NCBI RefSeq assembly: GCF_001632775.1
Contig: NZ_CP015249.1
Coordinates: 1,716,686 to 1,780,685 of the forward strand
Direction of reading: 5' to 3'
Length of the DNA: 64,000 bases
DNA from: Dokdonella koreensis DS-123
Lineage (GTDB): Bacteria > Pseudomonadota > Gammaproteobacteria > Xanthomonadales > Rhodanobacteraceae
This document shows, piece after piece, positions 17,921 through 26,420 of this stretch (its first letter is position 1; each line of letters opens with the position of its first letter). The notes below the pieces were generated by a model. That model ran no database searches. It was not told the origin of the DNA and saw nothing but the letters and a program-made list of their open reading frames with translations. A program made the translations under genes and the position numbers.

Positions 17921-17981
17921 GACCGCTGGCAACACTGCGTCCCGTTCCGCCGCACCGGCCGCTTTCCCATTCCCTGTCGAG

Positions 17982-18908
17982 ATGACCCGCATGCCCCAGC
18001 ACCGCCGCCGTGTCCCCGTGTCTCTTTCCGTGCTGGCCGCAGCGAGCCTCGCCGCGGCTGCTCCCGCCGTGGCGCAGCAGGATGGTCGGGAGGCGCCATG
18101 GACGCTGGCCGTTTCCCATGCGGCCGGTTCGGCGGCCGATCTCGACGGCGGCGGCGAGGTCGACGTCGATCGAAGTGCGCTGACCCTGGGCTGGCGCACG
18201 CGCACCGCCGGCGGCACCGGCCTGCGGCTGGACCTGCGCTACGAACAGGAGGACTGGCACTTTTCCGGCGCGTCGGCCCTGGGCGGCGCCGGTTGGGGCG
18301 ACGTCCGCCGCGCCCGCATCGGCTTCTCGATCCAGCGGCCGCTCGGCGCGAACTGGCACTGGGCGGTCTCGCCTATGCTGCAGTACGCCGGCGAACGCGG
18401 CGCCGAGACCAGCGACGCGCTGATCTACGGCGCGGCGCTGGCGTTCAACCGCAGCTTCGCGGCGGACAAGATGCTCGGCATCGGCCTGGTCGCCCTGCAC
18501 GACATCGACGAGACGCGCCTGCGACCGTACCTGGCCGTGTCCTGGGCACTCGGCGAGCGCTGGCGCATCGGCAATGCCGCCGCGACCGGGCCGGCCGGGC
18601 CGGCGGGACTGGAGCTGGCGTTCCGCGCCGATCAGCGCTGGGATTTCGGTCTGGGCGCCGGCATGCGCGAGCAGCGCTTCCGCCTCGACGAGGACGGCCC
18701 GAATGCCGGCGGCGTCGGCGAGTCGCGCTCGCTGCCGGTCTACGCGCGCGCCTCGCTGACCGCCGGGCCCCGGCTGCGGCTGGACGCGTTCGCCGGGACC
18801 GCATTGCGCAATCGCCTGCGGCTGGAGCCGGGGGCCGGCGGCGAGCGCCGCAGCGAGGATTACGACGACAGCCCGGTGTTCGGCCTCGGCCTGAGCGTCG
18901 GACTGTGA
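17982..18908 (+). CDS. Predicted outer-membrane beta-barrel protein (DUF6268-like)
   Basis: A 308-residue exported protein with a signal peptide ending near APAVAQQDG (about 33). The mature part is made of alternating beta strands with aromatic girdles (LRLDLRYEQEDWHF, NWHWAVSPMLQY, RLRPYLAVSWALGERW), and ends FGLGLSVGL, a plausible outer-membrane insertion tail. DUF6268 is suggested from general pattern only. It is divergent from the QseBC-like operon and shares with it the TTAA direct-repeat operator, so it is a candidate target. A second ATG three codons in is possible. Confidence 0.75.
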   Translation: MTRMPQHRRRVPVSLSVLAAASLAAAAPAVAQQDGREAPWTLAVSHAAGSAADLDGGGEVDVDRSALTLGWRTRTAGGTGLRLDLRYEQEDWHFSGASALGGAGWGDVRRARIGFSIQRPLGANWHWAVSPMLQYAGERGAETSDALIYGAALAFNRSFAADKMLGIGLVALHDIDETRLRPYLAVSWALGERWRIGNAAATGPAGPAGLELAFRADQRWDFGLGAGMREQRFRLDEDGPNAGGVGESRSLPVYARASLTAGPRLRLDAFAGTALRNRLRLEPGAGGERRSEDYDDSPVFGLGLSVGL

Positions 18909-18916
18909 GGCCGGGC

Positions 18917-19636
18917 ATGACGTTCCTGCGCGAGGTCTGTCGCTGTTCCCGCGGTTCCGCGGCTGCGTCGCCGCCGGCCTCCCTGTCGATCGCCGCCGAG
19001 CCGTCCGGTGGCGCGGCCGGGGACGTGCGGCGTATCGGCAGGGATACCGGCCCGCTGCGCGACCAGCGGCTGTTCCTGCACCGCTGGTGGCGCGATCCGC
19101 GCGGTGTCGGCGCGATCGCGCCGTCCGGGCGGGCGCTGGCGCGGCTGATGGCGGCACGGATCGATCCGGCGGGCGGGCCGGTGGTCGAACTCGGCGCGGG
19201 CACCGGCTGCTTCACGCAGGCCCTGCTCGATCGCGGCCTGCCGGCCCATCGGCTGGCCGTCGTCGAGATCGACCCGGTCTTCGCCGGCCGGCTGGCGTTG
19301 CGCTTTCCCGGCTGCCGCGTGCTGCGGCTCGACGCGGCGCGCCTGGATCTGCCGCTGTTCGAGGGCGGCGCGGCAGCCGTGGTCAGCGGCCTGCCGCTGC
19401 TGTCGCTGGGACTGCCGACCGTCGTGCGGATACTGCGCGGTGCGTTCGGACGCCAGCTGCGCGACGGCGGCGCCTTCCACCAGTTCACCTATGCGCCGCG
19501 CTGCCCGGTACCGCCGGCGGTACTGGAGCGGCTGGGACTGAGCGCCCGGCGCATCGGCTGGACCGCGGCCAACCTGCCGCCGGCCTTCGTCTACCGGATC
19601 GAGCGCAGCCGGCACGGCGCGGGCCGGAGAGTCTGA
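18917..19636 (+). CDS. Class I SAM-dependent methyltransferase, PmtA-like
   Basis: A 239-residue methyltransferase with SAM-binding motif I VVELGAGTGCFTQALL (about 90-105) and acidic loop VVEIDPVFAGRL. FHQFTYAPRCPVP near the C terminus resembles bacterial phospholipid N-methyltransferases related to rRNA dimethylases. The first 45 residues are low-complexity and variable, so the start could be later (for example before RDQRLFLHRWW). The gene begins eight bases after the barrel gene stop and is probably co-transcribed with it. The substrate, perhaps phosphatidylethanolamine, is an inference. Confidence 0.78.
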   Translation: MTFLREVCRCSRGSAAASPPASLSIAAEPSGGAAGDVRRIGRDTGPLRDQRLFLHRWWRDPRGVGAIAPSGRALARLMAARIDPAGGPVVELGAGTGCFTQALLDRGLPAHRLAVVEIDPVFAGRLALRFPGCRVLRLDAARLDLPLFEGGAAAVVSGLPLLSLGLPTVVRILRGAFGRQLRDGGAFHQFTYAPRCPVPPAVLERLGLSARRIGWTAANLPPAFVYRIERSRHGAGRRV

Positions 19637-19647
19637 TCACGCCGGCC

Positions 19648-19673
19648 GCCGCCGCCGCAGTTACGGCGGCGGC
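19648..19673. terminator. GC hairpin between convergent genes
   Basis: GCCGCCGCCG (19648-19657) and CGGCGGCGGC (19664-19673) form a perfect ten-base-pair stem with a six-base loop. It sits in the 48 bases between the convergent methyltransferase and serine hydrolase stops. There is no T run, so it would be an atypical, bidirectional terminator. Confidence 0.5.
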
Positions 19674-19684
19674 GCAAGGCCGGT

Positions 19685-21355
19685 TCAGGGCTGCTTGCGG
19701 TCGAGCACCAGTTCGGTCGGGCCCTGCTTCAACGTGACCCGCGAGGCCGGCCCGGGCTGCGTGTCGAACGTCAGCATCGCGTCGACCTCGGCGATGAACA
19801 GGCGTTCGGCACTCTCGGCCTTCAGCGCGAACGCCGGCTGGCCCGGTACCTGCACGCGCAGCACGCCGGCTTCGTCGAAGAACACCTTGAACGCGAGCTG
19901 CGGCGCGGCGTAGTCGCCGACCAGGCGTTCCTGCGCGGCACGCGGCAGGTCGACTTCGGTGCGCGCGGCGGGCGCGTCGCCGGTGCGCTCCCAGGGTTCG
20001 CCGGCCTCGCCCTCGGGGAAGAAGCGCAGGCCCGTCGTCCGGCCGCGCCGGTCGCGCAGCGGCTCCAGGTAGGACAGCGAGCCCTCGAACATGAAACGGC
20101 CGCCGGCGACCGGCACCAGCCGATACGGCGTGCCGCCGCTGCGCTGGGACGTCAGCACGCCGTCGACCACACGCAGCACGCGCGTGTCCTTCCCGGCCTT
20201 CTTGCGGTAGCTGCCTTCCAGCGCCTGGAGATCGGCGGGCGCAACGGTGATCGGGGCCGGGTCCGGGTACGGGTCGCCCAGGGCGAAGGCGGCGATGCGG
20301 CGTTCGGCCGGCGGCACCGGTGCGCCGTCGGCGTTGCGCAGGCTGACCACGGTGAGCTGCGCCTCCGGCAGCCAGGTCAGCTTGGACAGGAAGCCGTTGA
20401 TGCCGCCGTCGTGCGTCAGCATCGTCCGGCCGCGCAGCTGGCCGACGCCGATGCCGTAGCCGTAGTGCGTCTCGGTGGCGGCGCCGGCCGGCGTGATCAT
20501 GCGCCGGTAGGTGGCCTCCTTGAGCACGCGGCCGCGGTGCAGGGCGAGGTTCCAGCGCCACAGGTCATCCAGCGTGGAGACCAGCGCGCCGGCCGCATGC
20601 GGCTGCGTCATGCTGAGCGGACCGGCGCGGGCCACCTTGCCGCCGGCCAGGCTGTAGCCCTCGGCGAAGCCGGGGATGATCGCGGCGTCCTCGCCGTAGC
20701 GCGTGTGGGCCAGGCCCAGCGGCTCGAACAGCGCCTCGGCCAGGTAGGCATGCCAGGGCTTGCCGGTGATCTTCTCGATCACCGCCCCGACCAGCACGTA
20801 GCCGGAGTTGCTGTAGGCCCACTTCTCGCCGGGCGCGAAGTCCGGCTTCTCGTTCCGGAAGACCTCGATCAGCTCGGCCGTCGTCAGGTCGCGGCGGATG
20901 CCCTCGTCCATGTAGCCGGGCAGGTCGGTGTAGTTGCGGATGCCGGCGGTGTGGTCGAGCAGCTGGTGCAGCGTGATCGCCTGCGCATTGGGATAGTCGG
21001 GCAGGTAGGTGGCCAGCGGATCGTCCAGCGCGGCGTGGCCTTCATCGACCAGCTTCAGCAGCGCTGCCGCGGCGAACTGCTTCGTCACCGAGCCGATGCG
21101 CAGGACATGGTCCGGCTTCAGCGCCACGCCGAGCTCGATGCTCGCCCGGCCGCGCGCGCCGCGGTAGAGGATCTGGTCGCCGCGGGCGACGAGGACCGCC
21201 AGGCCCGGGCCGTCGGCATCGGGGACCGCCTCGCGCATCACGCGCTCGGCGTACTCGGCGACCTGTTCCGCGATGGGGGCGGGCTTGGAGGTGGCGGCGC
21301 CCGCGACCAGCGGGACCATCAGCAGCAGCGGAAGCAATCGGCGCATCGGGGACAT
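19685..21355 (-). CDS. Serine hydrolase of the beta-lactamase/DD-peptidase (class C) family
   Basis: A 556-residue exported enzyme; the signal peptide ends near VPLVAGAAT. The catalytic motifs are SVTK (SxxK, about 93-96), YSN (about 182) and HDG in LTHDGGINGF (about 320), all intact. The C-terminal 200 residues form an extra beta-rich domain often found in esterase-like members. The substrate (peptide, ester or lactam) is not predictable. It follows the small DUF6249 gene by 27 bases on the same strand and is likely co-transcribed. Confidence 0.87.
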   Translation of the reverse strand: MSPMRRLLPLLLMVPLVAGAATSKPAPIAEQVAEYAERVMREAVPDADGPGLAVLVARGDQILYRGARGRASIELGVALKPDHVLRIGSVTKQFAAAALLKLVDEGHAALDDPLATYLPDYPNAQAITLHQLLDHTAGIRNYTDLPGYMDEGIRRDLTTAELIEVFRNEKPDFAPGEKWAYSNSGYVLVGAVIEKITGKPWHAYLAEALFEPLGLAHTRYGEDAAIIPGFAEGYSLAGGKVARAGPLSMTQPHAAGALVSTLDDLWRWNLALHRGRVLKEATYRRMITPAGAATETHYGYGIGVGQLRGRTMLTHDGGINGFLSKLTWLPEAQLTVVSLRNADGAPVPPAERRIAAFALGDPYPDPAPITVAPADLQALEGSYRKKAGKDTRVLRVVDGVLTSQRSGGTPYRLVPVAGGRFMFEGSLSYLEPLRDRRGRTTGLRFFPEGEAGEPWERTGDAPAARTEVDLPRAAQERLVGDYAAPQLAFKVFFDEAGVLRVQVPGQPAFALKAESAERLFIAEVDAMLTFDTQPGPASRVTLKQGPTELVLDRKQP

Positions 21356-21382
21356 CCTGCAAGGGAACGGGACGGGAGCCGC

Positions 21383-21712
21383 TCAGCGGCCGGACCAGCG
21401 GGCGATCGCGTAGTAGACGAGGTTGCCGATGCCGGTCGCACCGAGCAGGATCGCGAAGATGCCGGGGGTCGGCTCGGTCCAGTCCATGCGCTCGATCACC
21501 GCGAAGCCGACCGCCAGCGCCAGCATCACCACGCCCCAGCGCAGCGCGGCGTGGCGGCGTTGCAGCTCGTCGCCTTCGAGCATGGAGCGGATCAGGTCCT
21601 GCGACGCGCTGGCGTCGACGATGCGGCGGCGGGTGCGGGCGTCGACGACGACCTTGATCGAGTAGGCGATGCAGGCGAACAGGCTGATCGGGATGAAGAC
21701 GTCCAGGTTCAT
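21383..21712 (-). CDS. Small membrane protein (DUF6249-like)
   Basis: A 109-residue inner-membrane protein with three hydrophobic segments: about 1-22 (VFIPISLFACIAYSIKVVVD), 60-78 and 84-102. The stretch ARTRRRIVDASASQDLIRSM between the first two is cytosolic and charged, matching the layout of DUF6249 proteins that often sit beside ECF sigma genes. It is divergent from the ECF sigma gene at 21823, with 110 bases between starts, and upstream of the serine hydrolase. Confidence 0.7.
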   Translation of the reverse strand: MNLDVFIPISLFACIAYSIKVVVDARTRRRIVDASASQDLIRSMLEGDELQRRHAALRWGVVMLALAVGFAVIERMDWTEPTPGIFAILLGATGIGNLVYYAIARWSGR

Positions 21713-21822
21713 GGGGGTACCTCGGGGTTTTGGGGGGCGCAGCAGGAGATACGGCCGCAGCCGGGGCGGTTGCAGCGCCCGGCTTGCAACCATACCCGCC
21801 CTGGGCGTATCCCTGGCTGGCG

Positions 21823-22434
21823 ATGACCGATTCCGCCCGCCCCATCGTCCCCCGCACGACCGCCGACGCCGAGGCGGACCTGGCGCTCGTGCAGGCCGTC
21901 CTGGCCGGTGCGCCGGGCGCGTTCGAGCGACTGTTGCGCCAGTACCAGGGCCTGTGCTGGCACATCGTCGATCGCATGGTGCGGCACCCGGAGGACACCC
22001 GCGAGCTGTGCCAGGAAGCCTTCCTGCGCGTGCATCGCTACCTGCACCAGTACCGCAGCGAGAGCCCGCTGAAGGCCTGGATCGGCCAGGTCGCCTACTC
22101 GGTCGCCAAGCGCCACCTGGAGCGCCGGCGGATCCCGCTGGCCGAGGCGCCGGATGGCGGCGACGGCATGGCGCTGGCCGAGTCGGTCGGCCAGGACTTC
22201 GACCTGGAAGCGGCCTGGGCCGAGGACGAGGCGCTGGGCCACCTGCACGCGGCGATCGAGACGCTGCCGCCGTTGCAGCGTACGTTGTTGACGTTGTATC
22301 ACCTGGACGAGGTGCCGATCGGCGAGATCGCCGCCATGACCGGCCTCGCCGAAGGTACGATCAAGAGCCACCTGTTCCGCAGCCGCAGGCAATTGCGCGC
22401 GGTGCTCGAACCGCGCATCGGAGTCGTCGCATGA
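21823..22434 (+). CDS. ECF RNA polymerase sigma factor
   Basis: A 203-residue sigma factor. Region 2 is seen as FERLLRQYQGLCWHIVDRMV, CQEAFLRVHRYLHQY and SPLKAWIGQVAYSVAKRHLE; region 4 is LPPLQRTLLTLYHLDEVPIG with the helix-turn-helix AAMTGLAEGTIKSHLFRSR. Its stop overlaps the start of a membrane protein gene (ATGA), typical of a sigma/anti-sigma pair. The divergent DUF6249-serine hydrolase unit may be under its control. Confidence 0.92.
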   Translation: MTDSARPIVPRTTADAEADLALVQAVLAGAPGAFERLLRQYQGLCWHIVDRMVRHPEDTRELCQEAFLRVHRYLHQYRSESPLKAWIGQVAYSVAKRHLERRRIPLAEAPDGGDGMALAESVGQDFDLEAAWAEDEALGHLHAAIETLPPLQRTLLTLYHLDEVPIGEIAAMTGLAEGTIKSHLFRSRRQLRAVLEPRIGVVA

Positions 22435-22886
22435 AATCCCAACCTCCCGCTTTTGACGAGCACGCGTTCGACGAGCGCGAATGGCAGGCGCAGGAGCGCG
22501 CGCGGCGCGCACCGCCGGCCGCCGCGCCGGGTGACGGCTACGCGCTGGTCGCGCGTGCCCTGCGCGAGCCGCCGCTGTCGCCGCTGCCGGCCGATTTTGC
22601 CGCCGAGGTCGCGCGGCGTGCCGTCGCCGAGCGGCCGGGCGCGCCGGCCGAGCCCTGGCTGGAGCGCCTGCTCGGCACCGCGCTCGGCCTGGCCCTGGCC
22701 GTCGCCGGCCTGATCACCGCGCTGGTCTATGGCGGCACCTGGCTGCAGGCGGTCGCGGACGCACTGCCGCGGCCGCCGACCACGGCGCTGCCGCTCGGCA
22801 TGATGCTGGCGGTCTGTGTCGGCCTGTCCTGGCTGGTCGGGCAGGTGGGCCGACCGGCCGGCCGTTCGTCCGGCCGGCGCGGCTGA
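22431..22886 (+). CDS. Membrane protein, putative anti-sigma factor
   Basis: A 151-residue protein translationally coupled to the ECF sigma gene by a four-base overlap. The N-terminal 85 residues are soluble and charged (ERARRAPPAAAPGD, PADFAAEVARRAVAER). Two transmembrane helices follow (about 88-110 and 120-141), separated by a short loop. No zinc-type HxxxCxxC anti-sigma motif is present. The anti-sigma role is inferred from position and topology only. Confidence 0.7.
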   Translation: MKSQPPAFDEHAFDEREWQAQERARRAPPAAAPGDGYALVARALREPPLSPLPADFAAEVARRAVAERPGAPAEPWLERLLGTALGLALAVAGLITALVYGGTWLQAVADALPRPPTTALPLGMMLAVCVGLSWLVGQVGRPAGRSSGRRG

Positions 22887-22945
22887 GCAACTGGGCGCGT
22901 CCCGGGCGCGCCGCCACTGCCGGCCGCCGGTATCGGGCGCTACCG

Positions 22946-25351
22946 CTACGGCCGGCGGACTGCCATCGCCGCCGGCACCGGGCGTTCGCCGGCCAGACCC
23001 TGCGCGCGCGCCAGAGCCGCGGCCTGGGCCTCGGCCTGGCCGACCGCCTGGTACAGGCGCGCCTGCAACAGCGCGCAGTCGAAGTCGTGGGCGGCCCAGC
23101 GTGCGACCTGGCCGACCACGGCGCTGGCACGGACATGGTCTCCGGCCGCGATCAGCGCATCGCCATAGGACACCACCACCTCGGCGACATCGGCCGGTGA
23201 GCCGGCGCGGTTGGCCTCGCGCAGCGCCGCCTCGTAGACCGGTGCCGCGGTTTCCTGACGGCCCGCGGCGGCGTCCTGTTCGGCGACCGCCAGCAGCGAA
23301 TGGATGCGCATGTCCGGCTCGCCGCTGCGCTCGGCCAGGGTGGTGAAGCGACGGACCTCGGCCTGCGCCTCGGTCGCCCGCCCGGCCGCCCGCAGCGTCC
23401 GCACGCGCATCAGCCAGCCGCTGGCGCGCAGGCGCGCGTACAGCGGCGTCGCCAGCGCAGGCTCGATCAACGCCGCGTCGTCGTCGAGCAGGCGCGCGGC
23501 GCGCACGGCATTGCCGTGCGCCAGCTCCAGCCGCGCCAGCTCGGTGCGCACCGCCAGCGGCAGTCCCAGCACCGGGTCATGTGCTGGTGCGTCGAGGATC
23601 GGCTCGAGCAGCGCGCGCGCCTGGCGGTCGCGGCCGTTGCGGATCAGCACGCGCGCGTAGGTGTAGTCGAAGATCACGCGCGTCAGCGCGCCGTCCTCGA
23701 TGCGCGCCAGCCAGGGCAGGGCGCGTTCGGCCGTCGCCAGCGCCTCGGCCGATTCGAGCAGCGCGAGGCGCTCGACGCTGGCGTTGCCGAGCGCATCGAC
23801 CAGGTTCTTCGCGTCGCCGAAGCGCTCGAAGCGGGTGGCGACGCGATCCCACACCGCCAGCGCTTCGGCGTGCCGGTTGCGCAGCGCCAGCAGGTTGGCC
23901 TGCTGCCCCTCCAGCCGTGCCAGGCGCAGCGTGTCGCCGCCGAGTTCCAGCGCGACGCGCCCTTGCGAGAAGTCCGAGTCGGCGTGGTCATAGTCCCCCT
24001 GCACCATGCGCAGCGTGGCGCGCCCGGCCAGCGCCTCGCCGAGCAGGTCCGGCTGGTTGAGGTCCTGCAGGATCGCGATCGCGTCGGTCAGCTGGCGCTG
24101 CGCGCCGGCCAGGTCACCCTGCTGTGCCAGCGGGCCGGAAATGCCCATCAAGGCGCGGGCGCGCATCACCGGATCGCTTTCCCGGTCCGGGAAGCGGCGC
24201 AGCAGCTCGCCGTAGGCGGCCAGCGCCGCGTCGTTGCGCTCGGTGGTGATGTCCAGGTCCGCCTGCCGCAGCAGCAGCTCGGAGGAATCCCGCAGTTCGG
24301 CCGGTGCGTTCTCCACCAGGTGGCGGGCCGCTGCGAAGTCGCGGTCGAGCACGGCGGCGTCGATGCGCTGCAGCCACAGCGCCGGCGGGCCGTCGGCGGC
24401 AGGCAGTGGTGCCGGTGCCTGGCGCTGCAGCCAGCCGAGCAGCCGGTCGCCCGCTTGGCGGGCCGCACCGGCGGCGTCGCCGTCGCGGCCTTCGGCCTCG
24501 CGCAGGACCGTGTCGCCGCGCCGCCATTGCAGGCGCACCACCCAGCCGGTGGCCGACCGTTCGGCGGCTCCGGCGATCAGGCTGCCGGCGCCGGTGGCCT
24601 CGCGTACGCGCTGCGCTTCGAGCACCGCCGCGCCATCGTTGCGGGCCAGCGCGACCACGTTGGCGCTCGGCACGACGACCAGGCCGGCGCGGCGAAGATG
24701 GTTGGCGACCAGGTCCATCAGGCCCAGCCGCAACCACGCCCATTCGTTGTCGATGCCGGCGCCGACCTCGAGCGGGAGGATCGCCACCGCTTCGTCCGGT
24801 CCGGGACGCTGCGCGGCAGACCCGGCCACCGCCGGCGGCGCCGGTCGGCCGAGCCACCAGCCGCCGGCGAGCAGCAGCACCAGCAGCGCCAGCGCGGCCG
24901 CGGCCAGCCCGGCACGGCGTGCGGGTGTCGCGGGCCGGAATTCGGGGATCGGTTCCGGCGGCTCGGGCGGGACCGCCGCCTGGACCGGCCCGGCGGCCGG
25001 CGGCTCCGGCAGCGCCGGCTTGGCGCGGCTGTCGCTCACCGTGGTGGCGGCGATCCAGCGGTAGCCGAAGCGCGGCACGGTGCGGATGATCGTCTGGCTG
25101 TCGCCGTCGTCGCCGATGACGCGGCGCAGCTTGCGCATCAGCTGGCCCAGCTGCGCATCGGCGACGTCGGCGCGGCCCCAGACGGCGGCGATCAGCTCGT
25201 CGCGACCCACCGCGCGGTCCCGATGCTCGATCAACCAGACCAGGCAGTCGAAGATCTTCGGCGAGACCACGACCAGTTCGCCGTCGCGCCGCAGTTCACG
25301 CGCGGCGCTGTCGAGCTCGAAGGTGGCGAAGCGGTAGCACGGGCGCGTCAT
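22946..25351 (-). CDS. CadC/ToxR-like membrane transcriptional regulator with TPR domain
   Basis: An 801-residue protein with an OmpR-type winged helix at the N terminus (FELDSAARELRRDGELVVVS, CLVWLIEHRDRAVGRDEL, LMRKLRRVIGDD, PRFGYRW, residues 8-96). A Pro-rich linker leads to one transmembrane helix at about 167-187, followed by a long periplasmic part. The latter begins with an adenylate-cyclase-associated-like fold and continues as TPR repeats (about 370-780). There is no receiver domain, so signals are expected to come from the periplasmic part. Common in Xanthomonadales; target genes are unknown. It converges with the ECF anti-sigma gene. Confidence 0.88.
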   Translation of the reverse strand: MTRPCYRFATFELDSAARELRRDGELVVVSPKIFDCLVWLIEHRDRAVGRDELIAAVWGRADVADAQLGQLMRKLRRVIGDDGDSQTIIRTVPRFGYRWIAATTVSDSRAKPALPEPPAAGPVQAAVPPEPPEPIPEFRPATPARRAGLAAAALALLVLLLAGGWWLGRPAPPAVAGSAAQRPGPDEAVAILPLEVGAGIDNEWAWLRLGLMDLVANHLRRAGLVVVPSANVVALARNDGAAVLEAQRVREATGAGSLIAGAAERSATGWVVRLQWRRGDTVLREAEGRDGDAAGAARQAGDRLLGWLQRQAPAPLPAADGPPALWLQRIDAAVLDRDFAAARHLVENAPAELRDSSELLLRQADLDITTERNDAALAAYGELLRRFPDRESDPVMRARALMGISGPLAQQGDLAGAQRQLTDAIAILQDLNQPDLLGEALAGRATLRMVQGDYDHADSDFSQGRVALELGGDTLRLARLEGQQANLLALRNRHAEALAVWDRVATRFERFGDAKNLVDALGNASVERLALLESAEALATAERALPWLARIEDGALTRVIFDYTYARVLIRNGRDRQARALLEPILDAPAHDPVLGLPLAVRTELARLELAHGNAVRAARLLDDDAALIEPALATPLYARLRASGWLMRVRTLRAAGRATEAQAEVRRFTTLAERSGEPDMRIHSLLAVAEQDAAAGRQETAAPVYEAALREANRAGSPADVAEVVVSYGDALIAAGDHVRASAVVGQVARWAAHDFDCALLQARLYQAVGQAEAQAAALARAQGLAGERPVPAAMAVRRP

Positions 25352-25417
25352 CGGCCCGAAGATAGCGCGCCCGCTTCCGTCGTGTCATGTCGGCGCGGGC
25401 GCGCCGGCAGGCCGCGC

Positions 25418-26320
25418 TCAGTGGCCGGCGACGTACTTCTTCTCGCCGGCGGTCACGCGCAGCGCCAGCCGGTTCTCCGGCGGCGCAGTGGGGCAGACCA
25501 CGTGTGGCGAAAGGGCGCAGGGCGGGTTGTAGGCCTTGTTGAAGTCGAGCACGACCTTGCCGTCCTTCGGCGCGTCGGCATACAGGAAGCGCGCCGCGCC
25601 GTAGCTCTCCTTGCCGCTGGTCCGGTCGGCGATGATGAAGAACAACTGCTTGCCGTCGTCCTCGGACAGCGGCTGCAGCTCGAAGCGCTGCCCGTCGCGC
25701 TCGAACACCGCCTTGCCCGGCACCGTGCCTTCCTCGGGCGTGCCGAGCGAGGTGACCAGCTCGATCGTCTTGGGCGAATCGAACGGCTGCCAGTCGGCCA
25801 CGATGCGCCAGGACGGATCGATCGGCCAGGTGTCGATGCCGGTGAAGCCGGTACGCGCCGGTGATTGCGGATCGCGGAAGCGCCAGCCGACGACGTCGCC
25901 GGTCTTGACGACGTAGAACCAGGTCTCGCCGAGCGTCACGCGGGTGGGCGTGGCGCCGTCGGCGTTGGTCGCCAGGGCGACCCGCTCGAACGGCTTGCCG
26001 TCCACGCGCGCGTCGCTGCCGGCGGGCACGGCGAGGCTGAGGCTGCCGTCCGGCGCCAAGGTCAGCGTGCCCAGGTGCTCGGGGCCCTTCGGCAGCACGA
26101 TCGCGTTGTCCTCGGCGCGGCCGACCGTGTTGTCGCCGGGCTGCACGCGTCCGGAACCGGCGAAGCTCAGCCAGCCGTCGGGCTTCTGCAGATTGGCGAT
26201 GCGCGTGGCGTGCCAGCGCTCGATGGAGCCGACGTAGTCGTCCGGCGCCGCCAGCGCCGGCGCCAGGGCCGCCAGCAGCAGGCCGGAAACGAGGAGACGC
26301 CGGATCGCGGGTAGGGACAT
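25418..26320 (-). CDS. Exported DUF1684 protein
   Basis: A 300-residue protein with a signal peptide ending near APALAAPDD (25). The DUF1684 signature is clear: IERWHATRIANLQKPDGWLS near the N terminus and VVLDFNKAYNPPCALSPHVV followed by CPTAPPENRL near the C terminus. The latter has the two Cys residues usual for the family. YVVKTGDVVGWRFRDPQSPA lies in the middle. The biochemical function of DUF1684 is not established. It is a single gene, with the CadC-like regulator downstream. Confidence 0.88.
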   Translation of the reverse strand: MSLPAIRRLLVSGLLLAALAPALAAPDDYVGSIERWHATRIANLQKPDGWLSFAGSGRVQPGDNTVGRAEDNAIVLPKGPEHLGTLTLAPDGSLSLAVPAGSDARVDGKPFERVALATNADGATPTRVTLGETWFYVVKTGDVVGWRFRDPQSPARTGFTGIDTWPIDPSWRIVADWQPFDSPKTIELVTSLGTPEEGTVPGKAVFERDGQRFELQPLSEDDGKQLFFIIADRTSGKESYGAARFLYADAPKDGKVVLDFNKAYNPPCALSPHVVCPTAPPENRLALRVTAGEKKYVAGH

Positions 26321-26420
26321 GGCGGTGGCTTCGGGCTGGAGACGATGGCCGAGTATAGGCCGGGCCGCCGCGGCCGCGGCGCAGGGCCGGCCCGGCGGCT
26401 CATGAAAAGACCGATGCGGC

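Noticed and set aside
23300-25864. Plus-strand open frame of about 850 codons
   Set aside because: Antisense to the CadC-like regulator; no recognised motif.
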